Assembly: GCA_017620025.1 (NCBI GenBank)
Contig: JAFZRF010000002.1
Location: 1 to 50,126, forward strand
DNA length: 50,126 bases
Origin: Ruminococcus sp.
Lineage (GTDB): Bacteria > Bacillota > Clostridia > Oscillospirales > Ruminococcaceae
Direction: 5' to 3'
This document shows positions 30,945 to 39,621 of the stretch, in pieces; position 1 is the first letter of the stretch; the number at the start of each line of letters is the position of its first letter. The notes under the pieces are model-generated. The model was not told where the DNA came from, did not search any database, and saw only the letters and a program-made list of their open reading frames with translations. The translations under genes and the position numbers were made by a program.

Positions 30945-31175
30945 TTACTGCTTTTTCTTCAGTGCGGCAGCTATGACGAAGCATACGACAGCTGCTATTG
31001 CCGTGAAAACGACAGGCAGGAAATAACTGATATAGAATGCGCCGCCTGAGATCCCGTCTGTCTCCTTTATAGCGCCAAGGCTCATGATACGCTGGAATGC
31101 TGTAAATGCCGAGATCAGCAGCAGTATGCCGCCTAAGATCCTGAGCATCAGAATGCCTGCACCGATATGTCTCAT
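30945..31175 (-). CDS. Small membrane protein, two helices
   Basis: A 76-residue protein with two hydrophobic helices (about residues 5-25 and 45-70) and a Lys-rich end (AALKKKQ). The ATG at 31175 is set by AAAGGAG about 8 nt upstream; the longer frame to 31241 would overlap the promoter. No family is recognised. It is the first gene of an operon with the exonuclease. Confidence 0.72.
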   Translation of the reverse strand: MRHIGAGILMLRILGGILLLISAFTAFQRIMSLGAIKETDGISGGAFYISYFLPVVFTAIAAVVCFVIAAALKKKQ

Positions 31176-31212
31176 AATTATGCGCTCCTTTATGTAAGTA
31201 AATTGTATTCTG

Positions 31213-31241
31213 ATTATAACACGCCGGGCGTAAAAAGTCAA
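31213..31241 (-). promoter_or_regulatory. Promoter of the small membrane protein/exonuclease operon
   Basis: On the minus strand TTGACT (31236-31241), a 17-nt spacer and TATAAT (31213-31218). Confidence 0.85.
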
Positions 31242-31304
31242 TTGAAAGCTGCGGCAGACGTCAGAAAAGTATAGTTTACAGCGCCATTGTATTATCCAAA
31301 ACCC

Positions 31305-31333
31305 TTGATATTGCCTGTATAGTGTGATATAAT
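31305..31333 (+). promoter_or_regulatory. Promoter of the LRR-dockerin gene
   Basis: TTGATA (31305-31310), a 17-nt spacer and TATAAT (31328-31333). A leader of about 125 nt follows with no structure that I recognise. Confidence 0.78.
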
Positions 31334-31464
31334 GGTAATATCAAAAAGAAGAACAGAGGTCTGTACTGCGGAAAGTCAGAAAGCTGCCTCTGCAGCATAG
31401 CTGCCGTGTGTCAGACACTCTGTTTCCGGCACAGACATCAATGATACGAACAGGAGGGATATCC

Positions 31465-34400
31465 ATGAAATCAAAAAAACTACTTGCAGCAGCTGCTGCC
31501 ATATGCATCGCAGCTGTCACATCCGTACCGGCAATTAACACAGGCATTCCCGCCGTTCCGGAGATAACGGCATCTGCGGCAGAAGCTGAGTACACTGTAG
31601 ACGGCCTGTCTTTTGACTGGTATTTCGATCAGGCAGTGCTTACCAAATGCAGCAAAGATGCAGAGGGAGAGATCGTCATCCCCTCAACGGTCGAAGGAGT
31701 ACCCGTAACATCAATAAGCTACGGCGCATTCAAGGGCTGCACGAAGATCACATCCGTTGTGATACCGGAAGGCGTGAACAGCATATATTCGGGGGCATTC
31801 AAAGGCTGTACTTCACTTACCGATGTAAGCCTGCCAGAAAGCCTTGAAAATGTTGCAGCCGATTCCTTTGAGGGAACACCCTGGTTCGAGGACCTTCAGA
31901 AGAATGATCCCATGTTCATAGTCGGCGGTGTACTTGTTGACGGTAAGAAATGCAGCGGAGAGATTGTCGTTCCCGATAATGTCAGGAGCATAGCAGACAA
32001 TGCCTTTGAGAACTGTTCGGGAATAACAAAGGTGACTCTCCCGGAAAGTCTCAAAGCGATAGGCTGTTATGCTTTTCATAAATGTGAAAACCTCACCGAG
32101 ATCAATCTGCCGAAAAAGCTTGAAAAGCTCGGTTCTGCGGCTTTCAAATACTGTACCTCCCTTGAGGAGATAACCGTTCCGGGTATGGTATGTGATTCCG
32201 GATCTGAGATCTTTTCGCACTCGGGGCTGAAAAAAGCAACTCTCGGGAACGGGTTGACTTCAGTGAATTACCATATGTTCACAAACTGTGAAGAACTCAC
32301 TTCTGTTACTCTCTCTGCTACTATAGAAGTGATCGACAGTAACGCTTTCCAGAACTGCAAAAAGCTGACAGGTATAAAGCTTCCGGAAGGAATGTTCCGT
32401 ATAAATGCATGTGCTTTTGACGGATGTGAGAGCCTTGAAAAGGTCGTGTTCCCCGATCATCTCGCCTGTATAGAAACAGAAGCCTTCAGTGACTGTTCCT
32501 CGCTTAAAGAGATAAGCATACAGGATGGCACCGACCTTTATGGAGATCGTATATTCTGTCGCTGTACTTCACTTGAATCGGTAAAGCTCCCTTCCGATCT
32601 TGAGTATATATATGAGGGTACATTTGAAGGATGCAAAGCTCTGAAATCGATCGCCATTCCCGGATCTGTTACCTATATCGGAGAGAGCGCATTCAAGGAG
32701 TGTACAGGGATTGAATCCGTTGAGCTTCCGGAGAAGCTTGAAAGGCTTCTTGAAGATGCCTTTGCAGACTGCACCTCACTTTCATCCGTTAAGCTTCCGT
32801 CTTCCCTTGACTATCTGGGCGCTCGTGCGTTCTATAATACACCATGGCTTGAAGAGAAGCTCAAAGAGGAGCCGGTTTTTGTATTAGCGGGAGTCGTTTC
32901 ATGCGTAAGCAATGACAAGAGCGATATTGTGATACCGGAAAATGCCAGAAGGATATCATCCGAAGCATTTGACGGCTGTGATAATATGACATCGGTGCAT
33001 ATCCCGGCAAGCATGGAATACATCTGCGACAGTGCCTTCGATAAGTGCAGCGCTCTTGAAGATGTTTACTACAGCGGCAGCGAGGCTCAGTGGAAGGCCG
33101 TGCTGATCTACGAATACGGTAACAAACCGCTGCTGAACGCAAAGATGCACTTCGGAGAAACAGTTATTCCCGAAGGCTCTTCTGTCAGGATAATGATTGA
33201 CGACATTCTCTTTGACCTGTACAGTGATCATGCCGAGGCGGCGGGTCTCAATGAGAGGTCAGAGATCACAGATCTTGTCATACCGTCTGAGGCAGAGGGC
33301 GTTCCTGTGACAGCTGTAAAGGACTCTGCATTTGAAGGTTTATGGGAAATTGAATCAGTGACAATACCGGACAGCGTGACTTATATCGGAGAAGCTGCAT
33401 TCAGCAACTGCAGTTCACTGAGTAATGTCAAGTTACCGGACAATGGTATATATATCGGATACAAAGCGTTTGCATGGACTGAATGGAGCAGGAGGGACGG
33501 GCTTCTGATCGTGAACGGCGTACTGATCGACGGAAGCAACAGCTATTTCGGCGAGACCATCCCTGACAAGGTCACTGTGATAGGAGACAATGCGTTCAGA
33601 AATGGCGGTATCGGCTATGTAGAGCTGCCAGACAGCGTCAAAAGGATAGGACACTATGCCTTTGCCGGCTGTCGGTCGCTGAGCAGCATCAATATCCCTG
33701 ACAGCGTGACGGAGATAGGAGACAGGGCTTTCAGCGGAACCGGCATCGGACTGATAACTGTGCCGGCCAGTATTACAAAGATGGGCAGCGGAGCGTTTGC
33801 TGATAATGAAAAACTCTCTTGCGCAGAGTTCCTTGAAGGCACGGAGAGCATAGGCGATGAGGCACTGAAGAACTGTGCGGCTCTCGAAATCATCGAGCTT
33901 CCGGACGGACTGAAACGCATCGGCAGACAGGCGCTCTACGGCTGCCGCAAGCTGAGAGAGGTCAGAATACCGGAAAGCGTGTCGGAGATAGACGAGGGGG
34001 CATTTGCGTATTGCAGGACGCTGACTTCTGTTACCATTCCCGACGGTGTGAAGAAGATAGAGGATTCCGTATTCGCAAGGTGCTACGGACTCAGTGAGGT
34101 ATATATACCTGCCGGCATCGAGTCGATCGGCAGCAGTGCTTTTGTCGACTGTGAGATGCTCACAGACGTATACTTCGGCGGTACGCAGGCGCAGTGGACG
34201 GCGCTGAAAAAAAACAGCAGGACAGCCGGCAATGCAGCTGTTTTCAGAGATGCGACGGTTCATTTCAATGCAGGAGAGTCACCGGTAACAGAAACGGTGT
34301 ACGGCGATGCAAACGAGGACGGAAAGATCACTGTATCCGATGCTGTGGCAGTGCTGCAGTATATTGCGGATTCTGAGAAGTACCCGCTGTCGGAGCAGGG

Positions 34401-34509
34401 ATACGAAAATGCCGACTGCGACGGAGAGCGCGGCATAACCGGAAGCGATGCCATAATGATACAGAAGTATGATGCGGGGGTAATAAAGCAATTCCCGGCG
34501 GAAGAATAA
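31465..34509 (+). CDS. Secreted BspA-type leucine-rich-repeat protein with C-terminal dockerin
   Basis: A 1014-residue protein starting 6 nt after AGGAGGG. A signal peptide ends near ASAAEAEY. The body consists of some 25-30 BspA-type (LRR_5) repeats of about 23 residues with the pattern IxxxAFxxCxxLxxVxLPxxLxxI, interrupted by islands such as WFEDLQKNDPMFIVGGVLVD and YYSGSEAQWKA. The final 70 residues are a two-repeat dockerin (GDANEDGKITVSDA, then DCDGERGITGSDA). BspA repeats mediate protein or surface binding in oral and gut bacteria. Attached to a cellulosome, it could be a structural or adhesion component rather than an enzyme. No catalytic motif is visible. Confidence 0.93.
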   Translation: MKSKKLLAAAAAICIAAVTSVPAINTGIPAVPEITASAAEAEYTVDGLSFDWYFDQAVLTKCSKDAEGEIVIPSTVEGVPVTSISYGAFKGCTKITSVVIPEGVNSIYSGAFKGCTSLTDVSLPESLENVAADSFEGTPWFEDLQKNDPMFIVGGVLVDGKKCSGEIVVPDNVRSIADNAFENCSGITKVTLPESLKAIGCYAFHKCENLTEINLPKKLEKLGSAAFKYCTSLEEITVPGMVCDSGSEIFSHSGLKKATLGNGLTSVNYHMFTNCEELTSVTLSATIEVIDSNAFQNCKKLTGIKLPEGMFRINACAFDGCESLEKVVFPDHLACIETEAFSDCSSLKEISIQDGTDLYGDRIFCRCTSLESVKLPSDLEYIYEGTFEGCKALKSIAIPGSVTYIGESAFKECTGIESVELPEKLERLLEDAFADCTSLSSVKLPSSLDYLGARAFYNTPWLEEKLKEEPVFVLAGVVSCVSNDKSDIVIPENARRISSEAFDGCDNMTSVHIPASMEYICDSAFDKCSALEDVYYSGSEAQWKAVLIYEYGNKPLLNAKMHFGETVIPEGSSVRIMIDDILFDLYSDHAEAAGLNERSEITDLVIPSEAEGVPVTAVKDSAFEGLWEIESVTIPDSVTYIGEAAFSNCSSLSNVKLPDNGIYIGYKAFAWTEWSRRDGLLIVNGVLIDGSNSYFGETIPDKVTVIGDNAFRNGGIGYVELPDSVKRIGHYAFAGCRSLSSINIPDSVTEIGDRAFSGTGIGLITVPASITKMGSGAFADNEKLSCAEFLEGTESIGDEALKNCAALEIIELPDGLKRIGRQALYGCRKLREVRIPESVSEIDEGAFAYCRTLTSVTIPDGVKKIEDSVFARCYGLSEVYIPAGIESIGSSAFVDCEMLTDVYFGGTQAQWTALKKNSRTAGNAAVFRDATVHFNAGESPVTETVYGDANEDGKITVSDAVAVLQYIADSEKYPLSEQGYENADCDGERGITGSDAIMIQKYDAGVIKQFPAEE

Positions 34510-34536
34510 AATCCTGACGCAAAGGAGAGAACAGGT

Positions 34537-34995
34537 ATGGGATATATACTTGATCTTCGAAAAGAGGTAGGCAGCCGTCCGCTTATCATGGCAGGAGCAG
34601 GCGTCATACTCGTGAACGGGAAGAATGAGATACTTCTTCAGAAGCGCAGCGACAACGGCTGCTGGGATTATCCGGCGGGTTCCATGGAGCTCGGCGAGAG
34701 CTTTGAGGAATGCGCCCGCAGGGAGGTGCTTGAGGAGACAGGGCTTGTCTGCGGAAAGCTTGAGTACTTCATGACGCTGTCGGGAAAGGAGTCGTTTTAC
34801 GAGTACCCCAACGGCGATCAGACTTACGCAGCCGGTATAATCTATATCTGCCGTGATTTTACAGGAGAGCTGAAGCCGCAGGACGAGGAGGTCATAACAC
34901 AGGGCTTCTTCCCCCTCGATGCTCTCCCCGCAGAAAATGACCCGAGAGGGCTTGGCATATTCGACAGGCTCAGGGAGTTTTTCGGGAGCAGATGA
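34537..34995 (+). CDS. Nudix hydrolase
   Basis: A 152-residue Nudix protein. The Nudix box is complete (G-SMELG-E-SFEECA-REVLEETGL, about residues 49-71), so it should hydrolyse a nucleoside diphosphate linked to another group, with Mg2+. The N-terminal extension (YILDLRKEVGSRPLIMAGAG) is typical of a gut-Firmicute subgroup that includes NADH-pyrophosphatase-like and 8-oxo-dGTPase-like members. Substrate is unassigned. It follows the LRR gene by 27 nt with its own AAAGGAGAG site and no terminator between, so read-through transcription is possible. Confidence 0.93.
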   Translation: MGYILDLRKEVGSRPLIMAGAGVILVNGKNEILLQKRSDNGCWDYPAGSMELGESFEECARREVLEETGLVCGKLEYFMTLSGKESFYEYPNGDQTYAAGIIYICRDFTGELKPQDEEVITQGFFPLDALPAENDPRGLGIFDRLREFFGSR

Positions 34996-35036
34996 TCTGG
35001 TTGATTTGCTGCTTAATAAGCAAGAACTGAGGTGCA

Positions 35037-36065
35037 ATGATGATAGAGTTATATATCATGAATATCAGGGATGCTTTGAGGAATAAATGCTATTTCCCTG
35101 CATTGGCTTTAACTCTGACTTTGCCGGATGTATGCGGCGCGGTTGAATATCCGAAGGAAACGTCTGTAGCAAAGCGTTATATTGAATGGTATGATAAATG
35201 CCTTGGAGAAGCAGTTGCTCAGATCGAGAAACAGCCATATCTTAGCGGAGAGGTCGTTTACAATCTTAGGAATACTTTTCTTCATACCGGTTCTCCGAAT
35301 ATCGACAGCAATAAAGTCAAGGAAGAGGATAATCGACTTGACAGATTTATTCTTATACTTGGTGATGCTACAGTAATTTTGGAAAGCACATTTTTTATAG
35401 ATACTCCTTCGGTCAAATACCGTTTAATTGCGGTGGATATTACACATCTTTGTGATATGATATGCAATGCTGCTTTATGTTATTATGAGCACAATAAGGA
35501 TAAGTTTGGCTGGGATTTCCTGATAACTCCACAAGAGAGCATAACTGATCCAAGGAAGCCGCCGGAAGAAGATCTTATTATATCATTGATAAATGAAAAA
35601 TTGGAGGCTGAAGGAGAATCTTTCAGGGTTAAAAGTATTTCTAAAAAAAGCAATAAAGATCTGATTAGTGAATTATTAGATAAGATCAAGTCAGATAAAA
35701 AACTTAAACAAGAACTTGATGAAGGTAAAACGGTTCATATTGAGAAAGGTGATATTTCTCTTGATGTCACTTTCACAGATCACAATTGGCAAGTTAGGGG
35801 AAAGAGCGATACACCTTTAACATTTAGTGAAGATTCTAAAAAAGAGGTCGTTGGTAAAAGGGAAGCTCAGATAAGATCTTTTTTTGGAGAGCACTTCAAA
35901 GAAAAGAAATATAAGCAGAAGAAAGAAGTTATCATAAGGGCAGTAATGAAGTCCAAAACAAAGCAGCAGTTGAATATTGCTCTTATGAAGAACTTTTCAA
36001 GTGAGGAAACAGGAGCGATTTACAAAAAGCTAAAGCCGCTGATAAAAGATCTGCCCGGCAATTAG
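35037..36065 (+). CDS. HEPN-like orphan protein, possible RNase/abortive-infection type
   Basis: A 342-residue protein with a helical N-terminal 160 residues. It contains LRNTFLHTG with Arg78 and His83, the R-x4-H signature of HEPN ribonuclease domains, preceded by helices typical of HEPN families (ALRNKCYFPALALTLTLPDVCG). The C-terminal half is highly charged (Lys/Glu/Asp) with a short beta segment (HIEKGDISLDVTF) and a helical end. The gene is visibly A+T-richer than its neighbours and its codon use differs (many AAA, ATT, GAT, TTA). No antitoxin or MNT partner gene is adjacent. The start is ATG 35037 or 35040, after GAGGTG. It may be an RNase toxin or defence protein, which is an inference. 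A horizontally acquired origin is plausible. Confidence 0.8.
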   Translation: MMIELYIMNIRDALRNKCYFPALALTLTLPDVCGAVEYPKETSVAKRYIEWYDKCLGEAVAQIEKQPYLSGEVVYNLRNTFLHTGSPNIDSNKVKEEDNRLDRFILILGDATVILESTFFIDTPSVKYRLIAVDITHLCDMICNAALCYYEHNKDKFGWDFLITPQESITDPRKPPEEDLIISLINEKLEAEGESFRVKSISKKSNKDLISELLDKIKSDKKLKQELDEGKTVHIEKGDISLDVTFTDHNWQVRGKSDTPLTFSEDSKKEVVGKREAQIRSFFGEHFKEKKYKQKKEVIIRAVMKSKTKQQLNIALMKNFSSEETGAIYKKLKPLIKDLPGN

Positions 36066-36075
36066 GATTAACAAA

Positions 36076-36114
36076 ACACTCCCCGCAGAAATGACAACTG
36101 CGGGGAGTGTTTTT
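36076..36114. terminator. Bidirectional terminator
   Basis: ACACTCCCCGCAG pairs perfectly with CTGCGGGGAGTGT (13 bp). TTTT follows on the plus strand and TTTTGTT on the minus strand, serving convergent genes. Confidence 0.92.
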
Positions 36115-36129
36115 ATGATTCCTGATGTA

Positions 36130-36336
36130 TTACTTCTTATCCTTCTTGTCCTTCTTTCCGCCGAGGTTGGTATCATAGGAGATACCTGTTCCGGGGATAG
36201 AGGCTGTGAGCTTTTTCTTGCTGTTGAGAGTCAGGTGGAGCTTCTTTCCGCATAAAGTAACGCTGTAGCCCTTCTTGGTCTTGTTGATCTTGATGAACTT
36301 GTTCAGCTTGAAACTTTTTCTGAAGTGGAGTCCCAT
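36130..36336 (-). CDS. DUF4236-domain protein
   Basis: A 68-residue basic protein matching DUF4236: it begins MGLHFRKSFKLNKFIKIN and includes TASIPGTGISYDTN, the family signature SIPGTGISY. The C-terminus is a Lys/Asp repeat. The family is widespread and of unknown function. It follows the cyclophilin gene by 15 nt in the same operon. Confidence 0.9.
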   Translation of the reverse strand: MGLHFRKSFKLNKFIKINKTKKGYSVTLCGKKLHLTLNSKKKLTASIPGTGISYDTNLGGKKDKKDKK

Positions 36337-36351
36337 GATAAACCCTCCTCC

Positions 36352-36822
36352 TTACTCGATAGTAACACGCTTCATGATCTGCGGCTCAAGGGGCTTGTCC
36401 CTGAAATCTGTAGCAGTCTCTGCGATCTCGTCAACTGCCTCCATGCCCTCTACTACCTTTCCGAATGCAGCATACTGACCGTCAAGGTGGGGAGCATCCT
36501 GGTGCATGATGAAGAACTGTGAGCCTGCTGAGTTGGGCATCATGGAGCGTGCCATTGAGAGAACGCCTCTTGTGTGCTTGAGATCGTTCTTTACACCGTT
36601 GGCAGAGAATTCGCCCTTGATCGTCCAGCCGGGACCGCCTGTTCCTGTGCCCTCGGGGCAGCCGCCCTGGATCATGAATCCGGGAATGACACGGTGGAAT
36701 GTGAGACCGTCATAGAAACCGCTCTTTACGAGCTTCTCGAAGTTCTCACAGGAGATAGGCGCAATATCGGGGTAGAGCTCTATCTTTATCTTTTTTCCGT
36801 TTTCAAGTTCGATGATAACCAT
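36352..36822 (-). CDS. Cyclophilin-type peptidyl-prolyl cis-trans isomerase
   Basis: A 156-residue single-domain cyclophilin. FHRVIPGFMIQGG contains the catalytic Arg, and SMARSMMPNSAGSQFFIMHQDAPHLDG carries the substrate-pocket residues, with AFGKVVEGMEAVDEIA near the end. It accelerates proline isomerisation. No signal peptide is present, so it is cytoplasmic. The ATG at 36822 follows GGAGG by about 8 nt; the earlier ATG at 36837 overlaps that site. It sits in an operon with the membrane-anchored protein upstream and DUF4236 downstream. Confidence 0.95.
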   Translation of the reverse strand: MVIIELENGKKIKIELYPDIAPISCENFEKLVKSGFYDGLTFHRVIPGFMIQGGCPEGTGTGGPGWTIKGEFSANGVKNDLKHTRGVLSMARSMMPNSAGSQFFIMHQDAPHLDGQYAAFGKVVEGMEAVDEIAETATDFRDKPLEPQIMKRVTIE

Positions 36823-36873
36823 TGTAATAACCTCCATATTTTACCGGTACATCCGGTTTTTAGCTTGATTTGT

Positions 36874-37377
36874 TCATCCTACGTAGATAACGAAATCCTC
36901 TGGGAAAGTAGCATTTGTGTACTCATCCGGGATATCATCGCTTACGTTGGGATTGGGTGCGGGATCAGTCTCGTCCTCGCTTTCGTGGTAATAGCCGCTT
37001 ATCTTGTTCTTCTTGTTTTCCTCATGCTGCTTCTGGTATGCCTCTGCCATCGAGAGGGAGATCTCCTCTGTGGGCGGCTCTGCGGCTATCGTGCCGATGA
37101 CCTCGCCGTTCTCGTCGGTGACTTCCTCATAGTAGATGACTTCGTCTGTCGGCGCTTCGGTGAGCATCTCCGGCGGAGGATCCTGCTGCTCGAAGCCGGG
37201 ATCCGGCATCAGGCCGAGAGAACTGGTGCTCTTCTGAGCCGTACTGCCCGTAGCTGCCGTTTTGCTGCCGTTTTTCTGCGGAGCATCAAGAGTACTGGTG
37301 CAGGCTTTTCCTGCAATGATGACGAGCAGCGCAGCAAGCAGTCCGAGCATCATCGCAACTGGTCTTCTGTTTTCCAT
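36874..37377 (-). CDS. Membrane-anchored acidic protein, function unknown
   Basis: A 167-residue protein with an N-terminal hydrophobic helix (about residues 8-25, MMLGLLAALLVIIAG) ending in KACTS, which is a poor lipobox (Lys at -2), so single-pass anchoring is more likely than lipidation. The rest is polar, rich in Asp, Glu, Pro and Thr, and probably extracellular and disordered. No domain is recognised. It starts 7 nt after the CE2 esterase stop and is therefore co-transcribed with that gene and the cyclophilin. Confidence 0.75.
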   Translation of the reverse strand: MENRRPVAMMLGLLAALLVIIAGKACTSTLDAPQKNGSKTAATGSTAQKSTSSLGLMPDPGFEQQDPPPEMLTEAPTDEVIYYEEVTDENGEVIGTIAAEPPTEEISLSMAEAYQKQHEENKKNKISGYYHESEDETDPAPNPNVSDDIPDEYTNATFPEDFVIYVG

Positions 37378-37384
37378 TTTTTAT

Positions 37385-39094
37385 TCATCCTATTCTTGTG
37401 ATTTCTGTATTGTAGATACTGAATTTCAGACTGTCGGTGCCGCCGAGCATGAAGCTGAGCACAGCCTCCCTGTCGTCCGTTTCTGCCGTGAATTCAGCAG
37501 AGTATGGAGCCTTGTCGCCTGAGCCGGTAACGGTATCGGAGAAGTATTCCTTTCCGTCGGCGGAAGCGAGCCTGACAGGTATCTCTTTGCCTGTATCAGC
37601 CGAAGCCGTGAAGCTTATGCGGTAGACACCGCCCTTTCTGAGCCTTACGGGCGAAAGTGTTGTAACTATGGAATCCTGTGAGCTTCCACCTGTAACAGTG
37701 GTCACATGGTAGGACTTGTCCCAGGGGTTGAGGTATTCGCTCATGTTGGCGGAGGCATCGGCAGCTGTTGCAAAGGTGCCGTCGCCTGCCACATTCAGCG
37801 ACATATCATTGTATTCTATGCCGAGCGCCCTGCATATCTCCGATGCTGCAAGGGCTGCATTCTTCCTCTGTGTGATCTCGGAGGGGTGCCAGTCGGAGCC
37901 TATGCCGTCCTCCGTATAGTTCTGAGTGGGGGAGAGGTAGGTAAATATCCTGTCGTGGTGGTATCTGGTGCTGAAACGGCTTACCGCCTCCTGTATGTAC
38001 GGATACATATCCTCGCATCCCATAATGCCGACTGTACATACTATAGCGGCTGATGGATAGTGCTCGTGCACGGCTGCAAGGAAATCCACATAGTCGCTGA
38101 TATATTCCTCGGAGCGTGTTGCCGGATCCTTTGAGACATAGCCGCTGTCATTGGTGCCGAGGTTTATGAATACGACATCGGGTTCTTCCGGGAACGTCCA
38201 TTCCGCCTTTATGCCTGTCCGTGTGCTTCCGTAAAGACTGTACAGATTCTGCACAAGGCTTCCGGAGTTCTTGGTTCCGTTTGAGGTATATCCCGAGGTC
38301 GTTCCGTATCCGCTGAAGCAGACAGCGCTGTAGTCAGCGTCAAGCAGCTCTGCGGTGAGGTAGGCGTATGACTTCATGAAATTCTCGGTAGAAGTCCTGA
38401 AGCTTTCATACTGATCCTTGCCCTCTACACCGTAGGCGCAGGTAATGGAATCGCCGATGAATTCGATCAGGAGATCCTTCTTCGGCAGCGGGGATACCGG
38501 TACAGGTACATCGGAGCAGACATTGATGCTCTTTACGCCGACGCATCCGTTGTTTGCCTCGGAGAGCTGTATAACCTTTACGGTCGCTGTTCGGCTCGAA
38601 TCGCCCGAGAAGAGCTCTACGGTCTTTTCCTTTTCGGATAGGAGCTCGTCGAGTATTATCTCGCCGTCAACTATAACGCCGTATCTCGGCTTGTTGACTC
38701 CGTTGTTCTGTGTGCCGTCGCCGACTATGGTGACTGATGCAGATTTTCCCGTAACGCTGAATTCTGCTGCACAGCCGCTCTGTTCAAGCCATGCAGCCGT
38801 ATCGTTAAGGAATACACGTCCGGTATGCTTTACGTACTCTGCCGTTGCAGGCAGTACGCTTTCGGTGAATTCTCCTGTTGACTGTAAGCCCCGGCGCATG
38901 AATACAAGGTCGAAGGCGTCGCAGACTCCGTCGCCGTTGACATCGGTGCTGACAGAGTCAGGTGCGCCGAGCAGAAAGCTGCTCAGTGACTCAAGTTCAC
39001 CGGCGGTGAAGCTGACTGCGGCAAAGGCAGTCTGTACAGTAACGGCAAGGGCAGCCGCAGCGGCAAAAACCGATGCAGTGATTCTCTTTTTCAT
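37385..39094 (-). CDS. CE2-type acetyl-xylan esterase (SGNH) with N-terminal dockerin-like module and C-terminal CBM-like domain
   Basis: A 569-residue secreted enzyme. A signal peptide ends near AFAAVS. Residues 30-75 are dockerin-like with only one canonical calcium loop (DVNGDGVCDAFD); the first repeat lacks its loop. A jelly-roll domain (about 85-195) and an SGNH esterase (about 205-430) follow as in family CE2: GDSITCAYG with the Ser nucleophile, LGTNDSGY, and DWHPSEITQ with the Asp/His pair. These enzymes remove acetyl groups from xylan or glucomannan. The last 110 residues form a CBM4/9-like beta-sandwich (LRKGGVYRISFTASAD). The gene has its own promoter and heads an operon with the membrane-anchored protein, cyclophilin and DUF4236. 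Confidence 0.88.
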   Translation of the reverse strand: MKKRITASVFAAAAALAVTVQTAFAAVSFTAGELESLSSFLLGAPDSVSTDVNGDGVCDAFDLVFMRRGLQSTGEFTESVLPATAEYVKHTGRVFLNDTAAWLEQSGCAAEFSVTGKSASVTIVGDGTQNNGVNKPRYGVIVDGEIILDELLSEKEKTVELFSGDSSRTATVKVIQLSEANNGCVGVKSINVCSDVPVPVSPLPKKDLLIEFIGDSITCAYGVEGKDQYESFRTSTENFMKSYAYLTAELLDADYSAVCFSGYGTTSGYTSNGTKNSGSLVQNLYSLYGSTRTGIKAEWTFPEEPDVVFINLGTNDSGYVSKDPATRSEEYISDYVDFLAAVHEHYPSAAIVCTVGIMGCEDMYPYIQEAVSRFSTRYHHDRIFTYLSPTQNYTEDGIGSDWHPSEITQRKNAALAASEICRALGIEYNDMSLNVAGDGTFATAADASANMSEYLNPWDKSYHVTTVTGGSSQDSIVTTLSPVRLRKGGVYRISFTASADTGKEIPVRLASADGKEYFSDTVTGSGDKAPYSAEFTAETDDREAVLSFMLGGTDSLKFSIYNTEITRIG

Positions 39095-39169
39095 TTTTCC
39101 CTCCCGGAAATGGTGATGACTTTACCTGTTCAACGCAGAAAAGCCATACTATTCTATTCTCATACCAAT

Positions 39170-39198
39170 ATTATACACTATATTTCCCGACATTTCAA
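39170..39198 (-). promoter_or_regulatory. Promoter of the CE2 operon
   Basis: On the minus strand TTGAAA (39193-39198), a 17-nt spacer and TATAAT (39170-39175), about 70 nt before the start codon. Confidence 0.82.
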
Positions 39199-39280
39199 TA
39201 GTATATTTAAAAATTACGGGAAATACCCGGTATATGCCTGTATATAGCCGGAAGGGTGTGAGATACATAACTCTGTCAGG

Positions 39281-39582
39281 GGACGCCTTCACTTGCAAGG
39301 CGTCCTCTCTTCCAAAACAGTCCCCCGGACTGTTTTGGAATTCATCCCTTGCGAAGCGCCCTGCGGAAATATGCGGGGCGTTGCCCCAACCTAACCGGTC
39401 CGTCCCCTCTGTCAGCTTCGCTGACATCTCCCCACACTGTGGGGAGTCACCCCACCAGAGGCGCTGCCTCTGGACTCCGCTAAAGGGGCGCAGCCCCTTT
39501 AGAATCCCAAACTGTTTGATAAGGTACTTTTTTGACAAGCTGAGCACCCAGAGACGGTCTCTGACAGACCTCCTCCGGGTGC
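39281..39582. repeat. Cluster of at least seven palindromes in an intergenic region
   Basis: The 584-bp gap 39095-39678 holds no supported gene. It carries successive near-perfect inverted repeats: GGACGCCTT/AAGGCGTCC (39281-39305), a 14-bp arm pair beginning TTCCAAAACAG (39310-39340), GTCAGC/GCTGAC (39411-39425), CTCCCCACA/TGTGGGGAG (39428-39446), CCAGAGGC/GCCTCTGG (39455-39473), CTAAAGGGGC/GCCCCTTTAG (39480-39502), and GCACCC/GGGTGC (39544-39582) with inner pairing. Short open frames on both strands here have no ribosome sites and look non-coding. The pattern resembles an interspersed palindromic repeat family. A 12-bp piece recurs in reverse orientation at the right end of the window. Confidence 0.85.
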
Positions 39583-39621
39583 TTATAGTATGCGCTGAAA
39601 GCTCATACATTATATAGTATA

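Noticed and set aside
36574-37401. Plus-strand 275-codon ORF
   Set aside because: It is antisense to the cyclophilin and the membrane-anchored protein, both with good starts and conserved motifs (cyclophilin).
39149-39617. Two overlapping ORFs (about 150 and 127 codons) on opposite strands
   Set aside because: They read across the palindrome cluster and CE2 promoter, with no ribosome site or plausible domain.
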